The notes under the pieces: model-generated | The model's database searches: none | Seen by the model: only the letters and a program-made list of their open reading frames with translations | Told to the model about the DNA's origin: nothing | Program-made: the position numbers and the translations under genes | NCBI GenBank assembly: GCA_947258635.1 | Contig: CAMYJM010000089.1 | Coordinates: 1 to 8,072, forward strand | Reading direction: 5' to 3' | DNA length: 8,072 bases | Source: an uncultured Acidimicrobiaceae bacterium | GTDB taxonomy: Bacteria > Actinomycetota > Acidimicrobiia > Spongiisociales > UBA5794 | Shown: positions 1 to 6,285 of the stretch, in pieces | Numbering within the stretch: the first letter of the stretch is position 1 | Layout of the letters: each line of letters begins with the position of its first letter

Positions 1-2368
1 GAAACGTGATCTCGAACTGGACATCGCCGACGGCGCCCGGAACCGGGGCCGCCGGGCCGGCGACCAGGCGAACGACGAGACCGGCGAGGTCGTATGTGCC
101 GGCGCGAATCTCGCTATCGACGATGTAGCTGTAGTTGCCGGGGCCGTGGTCGTCGCCGACCCGGTCGGCGATGCGGGCGAGCTCGATTCCGGCCCCGAGA
201 TTGGGGAACTCGAACACACCCGGGGCGGCCGCCGGGAATTGCCCACTTTCCGGGCCTCCGGTCAGGTCGACGAAGCGAAAGTCGATTCGATCCCCGGCCC
301 GGATCGCGGGTTCGATCGTGTCGAGGTCGAGCTCGAACTCGATTGAGTCTCCGTCGAAGCCGGCGTCCCTCGTCTCCGCGTTCGTGGTGCCGTCGGTCCG
401 ATAGGGCTTGACGAGTGAGACCTGGACCGGGTTGGTCGCCCGCCACTCCACAACCATGGCGGCTTCGAAGCCGATGGCGTTCCGGCGGGGTGTCAGGGCC
501 GCACCCGTTCCCGAGGGCCCGCGCAGGTAGAGATCGAACCCGGGAGCACTGTCGCCGAGCACCTCGGTCGTGAAGTCGACGCGGAGGAACAGCCGGGCAT
601 CGTCGAAGGTGTAGAGGACCCGCTCGATCAGGTCCGAGGAACGCTCATCGAACAGCCCTGCCTGGGACCACTCGCGGTTCGCAATCGTGTTGTCGATAGT
701 GATGGTGGCGGGAACGGGGCGGTTGAGGCGGGTCGGCGGCACCGGCTCCGGGTCCTGGAGCGGCACTCGCAGTTGGTCGGGCGGGCTGGCGCCGAGCAGA
801 TCCCACACCTCGGCCAGCCTCCCGCGGAAGGTAGCGTCGTAGTAGGCATCGTCCCCCGAGGCGCGGTCCGGGCCGTACCACCAGTACCAGTCGGCTCCCT
901 GGGCCTGCAGGATCTGCCCATATGCCGCTTCGAGGGCGACGGCATCGACGAGGCCGACCTCACGCTGGCGCAGTAGTTCGCGCCTGGTGTCTGCCAGGAG
1001 GGCCCAGGCCGCCAGCTCCGCGTTACCCCGCAGGTAGGTGTCGGGCAGGTCCGGCCAGGGCCCCGGATCGAACCGGAGTGAGTCGTTCAGCTCGGACGGC
1101 AGTACGGCCGTGAATTCCTGCGCCGTCGCCAATTCCTGCAGCACGCGGCGGAGGAAGGCGAGGCCCCCGTCCTCGTAGCGACCCCACGGTTCGGTAGCGT
1201 CGGCGCTGAACGTCGCCACCACCCCCAAGCCATCGCCCACGGTGCCGGAGATGGCGCTGATGAGGTCACGAGCGGCCAGGGCGGGATCCATGGTGAAGTA
1301 CGTCTCGGCGATGCGCTTCCCCGGTTCGGGGTTCGCCACCAGGGCGAGCAAGTTGCCGCTTTCGGAAGTCAGTTGAAACGGCGGGGCCGTTTCGGGTCCG
1401 GAGAGCAAGAGCCATTCGAATCCGGCGGACAGGGCGGCCGTTCCATTCGTCTGGTCGATCAAGCCGCCCGCCGGTGCCATCCCCCGCGGGTCCCGTCCGA
1501 GCACCCGGGACGCCCGCTCTGCCCCCCGAATGATCTGGTCCGTGGCGTCCTGGTCCATTCGGTTGCGGACCATCAAGGGGAGCGTCGGGTTGGCCAGCGG
1601 TGTTGTCGCCACTTCGATGAGGCCGTCCGCCCACAGCGATCGCAGTGACGTGAGGAACTCGGAGGCGGCGGCCCGGTGGGCGTCGAGAAGGAGCTGCTTG
1701 TCGGCTTCGGCGAAGCCGCGCCCCGAGTTGGCCATCGCCGCCAGGGGCTCGGCTTCGAGGAGGAGCGGGCTCGTCCAGGCCAGGTTGAACAGAACCTGCA
1801 GGTCGCGGTACTCGGTCGTCGACAATCGGCGCCCCTGAGCCCGCCGGTCGGCCAGCTCCCGGTACCGGGGATAACGGTCGATCTGAGCCGGACTGGCCAC
1901 GAAGAAGACCTCATCGATGTATGCCTTGTCCTCGGCGGTCAGCTCGGCGGCGGGTATCGCGGTGATGCGGGCGGCCTGATCCCACCGTCCGGCCGCGGTG
2001 TCCGCGATCTGCTCCAGGAGGACCGGGCTATAGCTCAGCACGACTTTGGCCCGGGACTCGCCGACGAGGCGGACCATCGAGATGTAATCCCGCGCGGTGT
2101 GCAAGCGGGCCCACGGTCGATCGGCGGCGCCCTCCGGGTCGAGCCCAAATGCCGGCAGGTGGTTGGTGAAGACCACCACCGCGTAAGACCCGGCCGGATC
2201 GAGGAGGGGCTGGCGGGGCGCTCCGGTCGAGGTCGTCGTGGACGCCGGTGCGTCTGTCGAGCCGGGCGGAGGGGGCGAACTCGTCTCCGGCGGCGGCGGT
2301 CCCGCCGGACTACACGCGCCGAGTATCAGCAGGCCAATGATTCCGATCGCGAGGCGGCGTACAGCCAT
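1..2368 (-). CDS. GH57-like lipoprotein with glucodextranase-type C-terminal module (3' end outside window); probably catalytically inactive
   Basis: The frame stays open for 789 codons from ATG 2368 and runs off the left edge, so the C-terminus is missing. An in-frame TAG lies just upstream, making this ATG the first possible start; no Shine-Dalgarno is visible. Residues 1-19 form a lipoprotein signal peptide with lipobox LGAC and lipidated Cys19, followed by a Pro/Ser/Thr tether (about 22-52), so an outer-surface lipoprotein is expected. Residues about 60-530 align by eye with amylopullulanase-type GH57 enzymes: NHLPAFG (69-75), the DLQVLFNLAW block (189-198), GLIEVATTP (249-257) and ADWYWWYG (492-499). 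A beta-rich region (about 555-720) follows, then the start of a glucodextranase C-terminal module (VGDDHGPGNYSY, 737-748). The usual catalytic Glu and Asp appear replaced (GMAPAGG 296-302; ATFSADATEPW 385-395). Alpha-glucan binding is inferred; hydrolysis is doubtful. It lies 29 bases downstream of the peptidase gene. Confidence 0.85.
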   Translation of the reverse strand, partial: MAVRRLAIGIIGLLILGACSPAGPPPPETSSPPPPGSTDAPASTTTSTGAPRQPLLDPAGSYAVVVFTNHLPAFGLDPEGAADRPWARLHTARDYISMVRLVGESRAKVVLSYSPVLLEQIADTAAGRWDQAARITAIPAAELTAEDKAYIDEVFFVASPAQIDRYPRYRELADRRAQGRRLSTTEYRDLQVLFNLAWTSPLLLEAEPLAAMANSGRGFAEADKQLLLDAHRAAASEFLTSLRSLWADGLIEVATTPLANPTLPLMVRNRMDQDATDQIIRGAERASRVLGRDPRGMAPAGGLIDQTNGTAALSAGFEWLLLSGPETAPPFQLTSESGNLLALVANPEPGKRIAETYFTMDPALAARDLISAISGTVGDGLGVVATFSADATEPWGRYEDGGLAFLRRVLQELATAQEFTAVLPSELNDSLRFDPGPWPDLPDTYLRGNAELAAWALLADTRRELLRQREVGLVDAVALEAAYGQILQAQGADWYWWYGPDRASGDDAYYDATFRGRLAEVWDLLGASPPDQLRVPLQDPEPVPPTRLNRPVPATITIDNTIANREWSQAGLFDERSSDLIERVLYTFDDARLFLRVDFTTEVLGDSAPGFDLYLRGPSGTGAALTPRRNAIGFEAAMVVEWRATNPVQVSLVKPYRTDGTTNAETRDAGFDGDSIEFELDLDTIEPAIRAGDRIDFRFVDLTGGPESGQFPAAAPGVFEFPNLGAGIELARIADRVGDDHGPGNYSYIVDSEIRAGTYDLAGLVVRLVAGPAAPVPGAVGDVQFEITF

Positions 2369-2397
2369 GGGCTGACGACTCTAGGAGTGCCGGACCA

Positions 2398-4347
2398 CTA
2401 GCCGAGCCCGAGCTTGGCCAGGAACGCGTCGCTCGACGGCTCGCGGCCGAGGAAGGCACGGAGGTGGTCGATCGCATCGCGCGACCCACCGGTGGCCAGC
2501 ACCTCATTGCGATAGCGGGCGCCGACGGTCGGGCTCATCGTCCCCTCGGCTTGGAACACGCTGTACATATCATCTCCATAGACCTGAGCCCACAGGTAGC
2601 CGTAATACCCGGCGTCATAGCCGCCCATGAGGTGGCCGAAGACGGCCGGGAAGAACGTTCCCTCGTGAAACGGGAGCTGCGTCAGTTGGTATGAGCTGCG
2701 GTAGGCCTCGTCGAGGTCCACCGGCTCGGCGGTGGCATGCAGCGTGAGGTCGAGCCGCCCGAGGAACATCTGGCGCAGCGTGATCAAGCCGACGTTGAGG
2801 TCACGAGCCGCGACGAGCTGCCGCACCAAATCCGCCGGAATCGGCTCGCCGGTTTCGTAGTGCCGCGCAAAACGCTGCAGCACCTCCGGTTCCCACATCC
2901 AGTTCTCCATGATTTGCGACGGCGCTTCGACGAAGTCCCATTCGGTGTCGTAGCCCGAGAACCGGACCAGGTCCACCGTGGTCAAACAGAAGTGCAGGAT
3001 GTGGCCGAACTCGTGCCACAAGGTGAGCGCCTCGTTGTGCTGCAGCAGGCTCGGGGTGTCCGCGGTTGGCTTGGTGAAGTTGGCGACGATGGCCGCGACC
3101 GGCTTGACGTACCCGCCGTTCTCGAGCCGCCCGTACCGGAGCCCGAAAGCCGCCGCGTGGCCGAACTTGCCTTCCCGCGGAAAGAGGTCCGCGTAGAAGT
3201 ACGCCAGCGGCTCGGTGGCACCGCGGTTCTTGATCGCGTAGAGGAAGACATCCGGGTGCCACGCTCCCGTGTCGATGATTCGCTCGTATTCGAGGCCGAA
3301 GACGTCGCCGGTGACGGCGAACATGCCCTCGATGAGTGGCTCCAGCGAGAAGTACCCGGCCACCTCTTCGGGATCGACGCCAAAGTCCCGCTTGCGCTGC
3401 TGGGTGTGCAGGTAGCTCCAGTCCCAGGGTTGGGTCGTTTCTCCTGGATATTCCGATTCCATCATGGTTGCCATCGCGGCCAACTCGGCCCGGGCCTTTT
3501 CCTGGAGCGGGGCGACGAGGCCGGCGTATAGCTCTTCGACGTTTCCCGGATCGACCGCCATCTTCGTTTCCATCGCGTAATGCGCCCACGTTGGGTACCC
3601 GAGCAGCGCGGCCATTTCCTGACGCACCGCAACGGCTTGTTGGAGGAGCGGCTTGTTGGCCTCGACCGCTTGATTCCAGAACTTGTGCTGGAGCCGGCGC
3701 CGGAGGTCACGGTTGGCGCCTTGTTCGAGAAAGGGCACGTAGTCGGGATATGCCATCGAGATCCGGTAGGTGCCTTCGGCAGTCCCGGGAGCGAGCCGCG
3801 AGATGTACTCGGCCGACATGCCGGTGAGCTCTTCACTGGTGACGTCGATGCCGTCGTCCCACTCGTCGAGATTCTTGGAGAACTCGACTTGAAGCTCGAT
3901 CAGGCGAAGTTGCTTCTCCTGGAGAGCTGCCCGCGCCGAGTCGTTCAGCTCGTGGCCGGCTCGCCGGAAGTCGCGCATCCAGTGGTCGACCAGCCGGCGG
4001 CGGATCGGGCTCAATGAGGCCGCCGCGTCACCGGCGGCATATGCCTGCACCGTCTCGAATAGATCGCGCCGAAATGCGATGTCGGTCGACCACTTCTGGA
4101 GACGTTCTTCGAGCTGGACGGCGCGGGTCTGAACCTCCCTGTCGGGATGGACGCGTGCCAGAAAGGGGCCCTTGCCGTATGCATCGGCGACGATGGCGCC
4201 GGCCTTCTCGAGCAGGCCCATGGTGTTGTCCCACGTCGGGCTGCCTGCCGCGGCTGCCGCGTCGACGAGTGCCTCGGCGGCAGTGATGGCCGATTCGGTG
4301 ACGGCTGTGACGTCGGCGGGCGAGATGGAGGAGTAGTCGATGAACAC
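2398..4347 (-). CDS. M3 family zinc metallopeptidase (thimet oligopeptidase-like, M3A)
   Basis: This 649-residue protein is a predicted cytoplasmic oligopeptidase that would cut short peptides during peptide turnover; no signal peptide or membrane segment is visible. The zinc site is complete: HEFGH at 445-449 supplies two His ligands and the catalytic Glu446. Glu474 in FVEAPSQ is the third ligand, at the same 29-residue spacing as in thimet oligopeptidase. The substrate-binding segment with conserved His and Tyr is present as FGHLMGGYDAGYYGYLW (570-586). The helical N-terminal half (about 1-330) and the total length match the family. The start is GTG at 4347: an in-frame TAG lies four codons upstream, and the residues that follow look like a family N-terminus. 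No Shine-Dalgarno is visible, but TAGCCT lies 6 bases upstream, so the mRNA may be leaderless. It is co-directional with the EEP gene (56-base gap) and the GH57-like gene (29-base gap). The physiological substrate is unknown. Confidence 0.95.
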   Translation of the reverse strand: MFIDYSSISPADVTAVTESAITAAEALVDAAAAAGSPTWDNTMGLLEKAGAIVADAYGKGPFLARVHPDREVQTRAVQLEERLQKWSTDIAFRRDLFETVQAYAAGDAAASLSPIRRRLVDHWMRDFRRAGHELNDSARAALQEKQLRLIELQVEFSKNLDEWDDGIDVTSEELTGMSAEYISRLAPGTAEGTYRISMAYPDYVPFLEQGANRDLRRRLQHKFWNQAVEANKPLLQQAVAVRQEMAALLGYPTWAHYAMETKMAVDPGNVEELYAGLVAPLQEKARAELAAMATMMESEYPGETTQPWDWSYLHTQQRKRDFGVDPEEVAGYFSLEPLIEGMFAVTGDVFGLEYERIIDTGAWHPDVFLYAIKNRGATEPLAYFYADLFPREGKFGHAAAFGLRYGRLENGGYVKPVAAIVANFTKPTADTPSLLQHNEALTLWHEFGHILHFCLTTVDLVRFSGYDTEWDFVEAPSQIMENWMWEPEVLQRFARHYETGEPIPADLVRQLVAARDLNVGLITLRQMFLGRLDLTLHATAEPVDLDEAYRSSYQLTQLPFHEGTFFPAVFGHLMGGYDAGYYGYLWAQVYGDDMYSVFQAEGTMSPTVGARYRNEVLATGGSRDAIDHLRAFLGREPSSDAFLAKLGLG

Positions 4348-4403
4348 GTGCTGAGGCTAGTGGAGCTGCGATCGGGCCCGGTAGGGACGGCGGGGTCGGG
4401 TTG

Positions 4404-5375
4404 CTAAGGCGCGGCGAGGGAGACTTCGACGGTCAGCGGCATGTGATCGGATCCGAGATCGGGCCCGACGAGGCGGGTGATCGTCGTCAACGAATCGCTG
4501 TGCATCATGTGGTCGAGCGGTATCAGCCTGATCGGTAGTGAAGTCGGCCATGTTGCCGCCAGCCCATATCCGCGCTGGCTGTTGACCAGACCGGTTTCGC
4601 TCTCGAACTTGCGGAAAGTCGACGACCAGGGGGTGGCGTTGAAGTCACCGATCACGATGACGGGTATCGACTCGCGGGCCACGAGGCCGGACAGCTCTGT
4701 GAAGAGGGAGTCGCGGGCCTCTGCCGCCGCCGGCGAGTCGGGCGGGCGGGGGTGCACGGCATAGACGGCAACGGCTTGGTCGCCGATCGTTGCCATCACG
4801 CGGACGACCGGGTCCCGGGTGGTGCCCAGCCGTAGCTGCTCGATGTCGGTGGCACTCCGGCCGAGCACCGATATCCCGTAGGCCCGGTCCTCGGGGATCT
4901 CATTACCGACGGAGTAGCCGCTTCCGTTGGTGGGCATCGCGGCGATCCACTCCTCCGTCGACTCGAGCAGGAACACCAGATCGGGAGGGGCGTCGGTCAC
5001 CCAGTCGAGGATATCGGCCGGATTCGCCCGACCGGCGGCGACGTTGAAGCTGACGATTCGTATCGACTCGGGGCCCGCCGCGGGGGCCGGCCTGTCCATG
5101 TACATCGGGGCTACGAGGAAGATGTTGACGGCTCCCACAGCCAGGAAGACGAAAGCCGCCGCCCTGCCGAAAAGCAGGAAATACAGCAATCCAATGGCGA
5201 TCAACCCGATGGCCATCTGGAATCTGAAGTTGGCGAGAACGTCGAAGAACCATGAGGTCGAACCGAAGAATGCCAGGTTTGTGGCGAGGGTTCCGAGGAA
5301 GCCGCCCGTCAGCAACGCCAACCCGAGAAAGGTGCGCATGCCGGAACCCATCGCACTGGTCTTTTTGACTGCCAA
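4404..5375 (-). CDS. Membrane-anchored endonuclease/exonuclease/phosphatase (EEP) family protein
   Basis: This 323-residue protein has three hydrophobic N-terminal segments (about 15-36, 53-70 and 72-92) followed by a C-terminal EEP (DNase I-like) domain from about 105. The metal-dependent phosphodiesterase motifs are all in place: SFNV (109-112), LLEST with Glu138, HPRPP (208-212), GDFNATPW (243-250), PLDHMM (286-291) and GSDHMPL (308-314). The catalytic residues therefore appear intact. The protein resembles the YafD-like membrane EEP group; the real substrate (nucleic acid, phosphoinositide-like lipid or other phosphoester) cannot be told from sequence. The start is TTG at 5375, chosen because GGAG sits 7 bases upstream; ATG codons at residues 9 and 13 are weaker alternatives. 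It is the first of three co-directional genes and is divergent from the PPOX gene. The fold call is secure; the specific role is open. Confidence 0.92.
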   Translation of the reverse strand: MAVKKTSAMGSGMRTFLGLALLTGGFLGTLATNLAFFGSTSWFFDVLANFRFQMAIGLIAIGLLYFLLFGRAAAFVFLAVGAVNIFLVAPMYMDRPAPAAGPESIRIVSFNVAAGRANPADILDWVTDAPPDLVFLLESTEEWIAAMPTNGSGYSVGNEIPEDRAYGISVLGRSATDIEQLRLGTTRDPVVRVMATIGDQAVAVYAVHPRPPDSPAAAEARDSLFTELSGLVARESIPVIVIGDFNATPWSSTFRKFESETGLVNSQRGYGLAATWPTSLPIRLIPLDHMMHSDSLTTITRLVGPDLGSDHMPLTVEVSLAAP

Positions 5376-5382
5376 TTCGTTA

Positions 5383-5386
5383 CTCC
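5383..5386 (-). promoter_or_regulatory. Shine-Dalgarno (GGAG) that decides a TTG start
   Basis: Read on the minus strand, GGAG lies 7 bases before the TTG at 5375. This spacing is good for ribosome binding and supports the TTG over the internal ATG codons of the EEP gene. It is the only convincing Shine-Dalgarno at the four gene starts visible in the window. Confidence 0.6.
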
Positions 5387-5546
5387 ATTACAGGGCGCGG
5401 ACTGCCCCCCACCTTCTTGTCCCCCATTGATCGACCCGAATCAGTGATCCCTTGACCGCGGATTTAGCGATGGTTGATACGTACTCGGCGGGATCGGTGG
5501 GAGCCGGGCAGATTCTAGGCCACATCCGCGGGCCTCCCGGTCCCAC

Positions 5547-5552
5547 TAACGT
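5547..5552 (+). promoter_or_regulatory. Candidate -10 box (TAACGT) for a leaderless PPOX mRNA
   Basis: TAACGT matches the TAnnnT form of the -10 element and ends 7 bases before the ATG at 5560, which would place transcription initiation at or very near the start codon. No Shine-Dalgarno is visible before this ATG. No clear -35 box is seen, which is common for such promoters. This is inference from position and motif only. Confidence 0.4.
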
Positions 5553-5559
5553 CCCGTCC

Positions 5560-6216
5560 ATGGAAGCTCCAACCAAGCGGGTTCAGGTGAAGCGAGTGCC
5601 GGAGCGGGCTCGATACGACCGCTCCGTCGTGGACGCCATCCTCGACGAGGCACTCATCTGTCACATAGGAATCATCGCCGATGAGGGCCATCCGGTCGTC
5701 ATCCCCACAATCCACGCCCGAGACGGCGACACGCTCTATCTCCACGGATCACCGGCGAGTCGGTTGCTGCGCTCGATGCAGCCGGGCACCGAGATCTGTT
5801 TGACGGCCACGCTGCTCGATGGTCTCGTTGTCGCCAGGAGCGCGTTTCACAATTCGATGAACTACCGCTCGGTCGTGGTCATCGGGACCCCCCGAATCGT
5901 TGACGATCCCGCCGAGAAGCGCGCTGCGCTCGAGATCATCACCGATCACGTGATTGCAGGCCGCTGGGCAGCCTCGCGTCCGGTGACCGACAAAGAGATT
6001 GCGAGCACTCTGGTGACGGCCCTCCGGCTCGACGAGGCGTCCGCCAAAGTCCGCACCGGGCCTCCCGTCGACGACGAAGCGGACTACGAGCTGCCGATCT
6101 GGGCCGGGGTTGTTCCGCTGACGCTGCAGGCGGGCGCTCCGATTCCGGACGACCGGCTCAGCGACGGTATTCCATTGCCCGAGCACGTGGCCGCCGTCGC
6201 CGACGGCGGCCACTAG
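5560..6216 (+). CDS. FMN-binding PPOX-family protein (pyridoxamine 5'-phosphate oxidase-related, COG3467/NimA-like)
   Basis: The 218-residue protein matches the split-barrel flavin-binding fold of the pyridoxamine-phosphate-oxidase-like superfamily. After a short basic N-terminus (KRVPERARYDR, 11-21) come the first strands (about 33-62). The family hallmark HNSMNYRSVVVIG (97-109) is expected to contact FMN. The C-terminal block, including KVRTGPP (163-169) and LPIWAGVVPL (178-187), is typical of COG3467 proteins. Related proteins bind FMN or other flavin-type cofactors and reduce small molecules such as nitroimidazoles; the substrate here is unknown. The frame is open back to a TTG at 5452, but the extra 36 residues are not family-like, so ATG 5560 is preferred. 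It is likely a soluble cytoplasmic dimer. The last codons form a perfect hairpin that ends directly before the TAG stop. It is divergent from the EEP gene and convergent with the oxidase gene. Confidence 0.92.
   Translation: MEAPTKRVQVKRVPERARYDRSVVDAILDEALICHIGIIADEGHPVVIPTIHARDGDTLYLHGSPASRLLRSMQPGTEICLTATLLDGLVVARSAFHNSMNYRSVVVIGTPRIVDDPAEKRAALEIITDHVIAGRWAASRPVTDKEIASTLVTALRLDEASAKVRTGPPVDDEADYELPIWAGVVPLTLQAGAPIPDDRLSDGIPLPEHVAAVADGGH
6187..6213 (+). terminator. Perfect 12-bp inverted repeat ending at the PPOX stop codon
   Basis: The arm GTGGCCGCCGTC is followed by a 3-base loop (GCC) and its exact reverse complement, ending at the base before the TAG stop. The stem is entirely within coding sequence (residues VAAVADGGH). 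It is very GC-rich and should be stable in RNA, but no T-run follows. It could act as a U-tract-less terminator or as an mRNA 3'-end stabiliser; a by-chance coding palindrome is possible but less likely at this length. Confidence 0.5.
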
Positions 6217-6238
6217 CCACACTCTGTCTCGGCGCAGC

Positions 6239-6282
6239 CCCCTAGAAGGTCCGGCCACCTCGCAGGCGGCCGCGACCAGGGG
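6239..6282. terminator. Imperfect 44-base hairpin between convergent genes; candidate bidirectional terminator
   Basis: The core stem is 6252-6260 with 6264-6272 around a CGC loop. On the minus-strand RNA it is nine continuous pairs including one G-U, while on the plus strand one A-C mismatch interrupts it. It extends outward through a one-base bulge (GGTC 6248-6251 with GACC 6274-6277), then past a four-base internal loop (CCCCT 6239-6243 with AGGGG 6278-6282). It begins four bases past the stop of the oxidase gene and fills most of the gap to the PPOX gene. There is no strong U-tract. Because the minus-strand version pairs better, it may mainly terminate the oxidase transcript. Confidence 0.55.
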
Positions 6283-6285
6283 CCG

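Larger units (their letters stand above)
5376..5559. promoter_or_regulatory. Divergent intergenic region with promoters for the EEP (-) and PPOX (+) genes
   Basis: This is the only sizeable non-coding gap (184 bases) and separates two divergently transcribed genes, so promoters for both should lie here. On the minus strand, TGTAAT (5391-5396) differs from the consensus -10 box by one base, but no matching -35 box is apparent, and the implied mRNA start would fall close to the Shine-Dalgarno. On the plus strand, TTGACC (5452-5457) looks like a -35 box, but no good -10 box follows at the proper distance. I see no convincing operator palindrome and no RNA gene here. Confidence 0.45.

Noticed and set aside
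1676..2401. 241-codon open frame on the plus strand
   Set aside because: It lies antisense to the GH57-like gene, has Arg/Gly-rich low-complexity content with no family motif, and is explained by high-GC codon bias on the opposite strand.
2737..3531. 264-codon open frame on the plus strand
   Set aside because: It is antisense to the M3 peptidase, whose minus-strand frame holds the full zinc site; the plus-strand product shows no recognisable domain.
2801..3589. 262-codon alternative minus-strand frame inside the M3 peptidase gene
   Set aside because: It is Arg/Pro/Gly-rich and lacks motifs, while the overlapping frame encodes an intact conserved enzyme; it is a high-GC shadow.
5426..5450. 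Possible operator: two TGATC repeats in the divergent intergenic region
   Set aside because: The repeats are only five bases long and the flanking bases do not form a convincing palindrome; this is easily expected by chance.
5452..5559. N-terminal extension of the PPOX protein from TTG 5452
   Set aside because: The 36 added residues do not look like the family, no Shine-Dalgarno precedes the TTG, and TTGACC there could equally be a promoter element. ATG 5560 gives a family-typical length.
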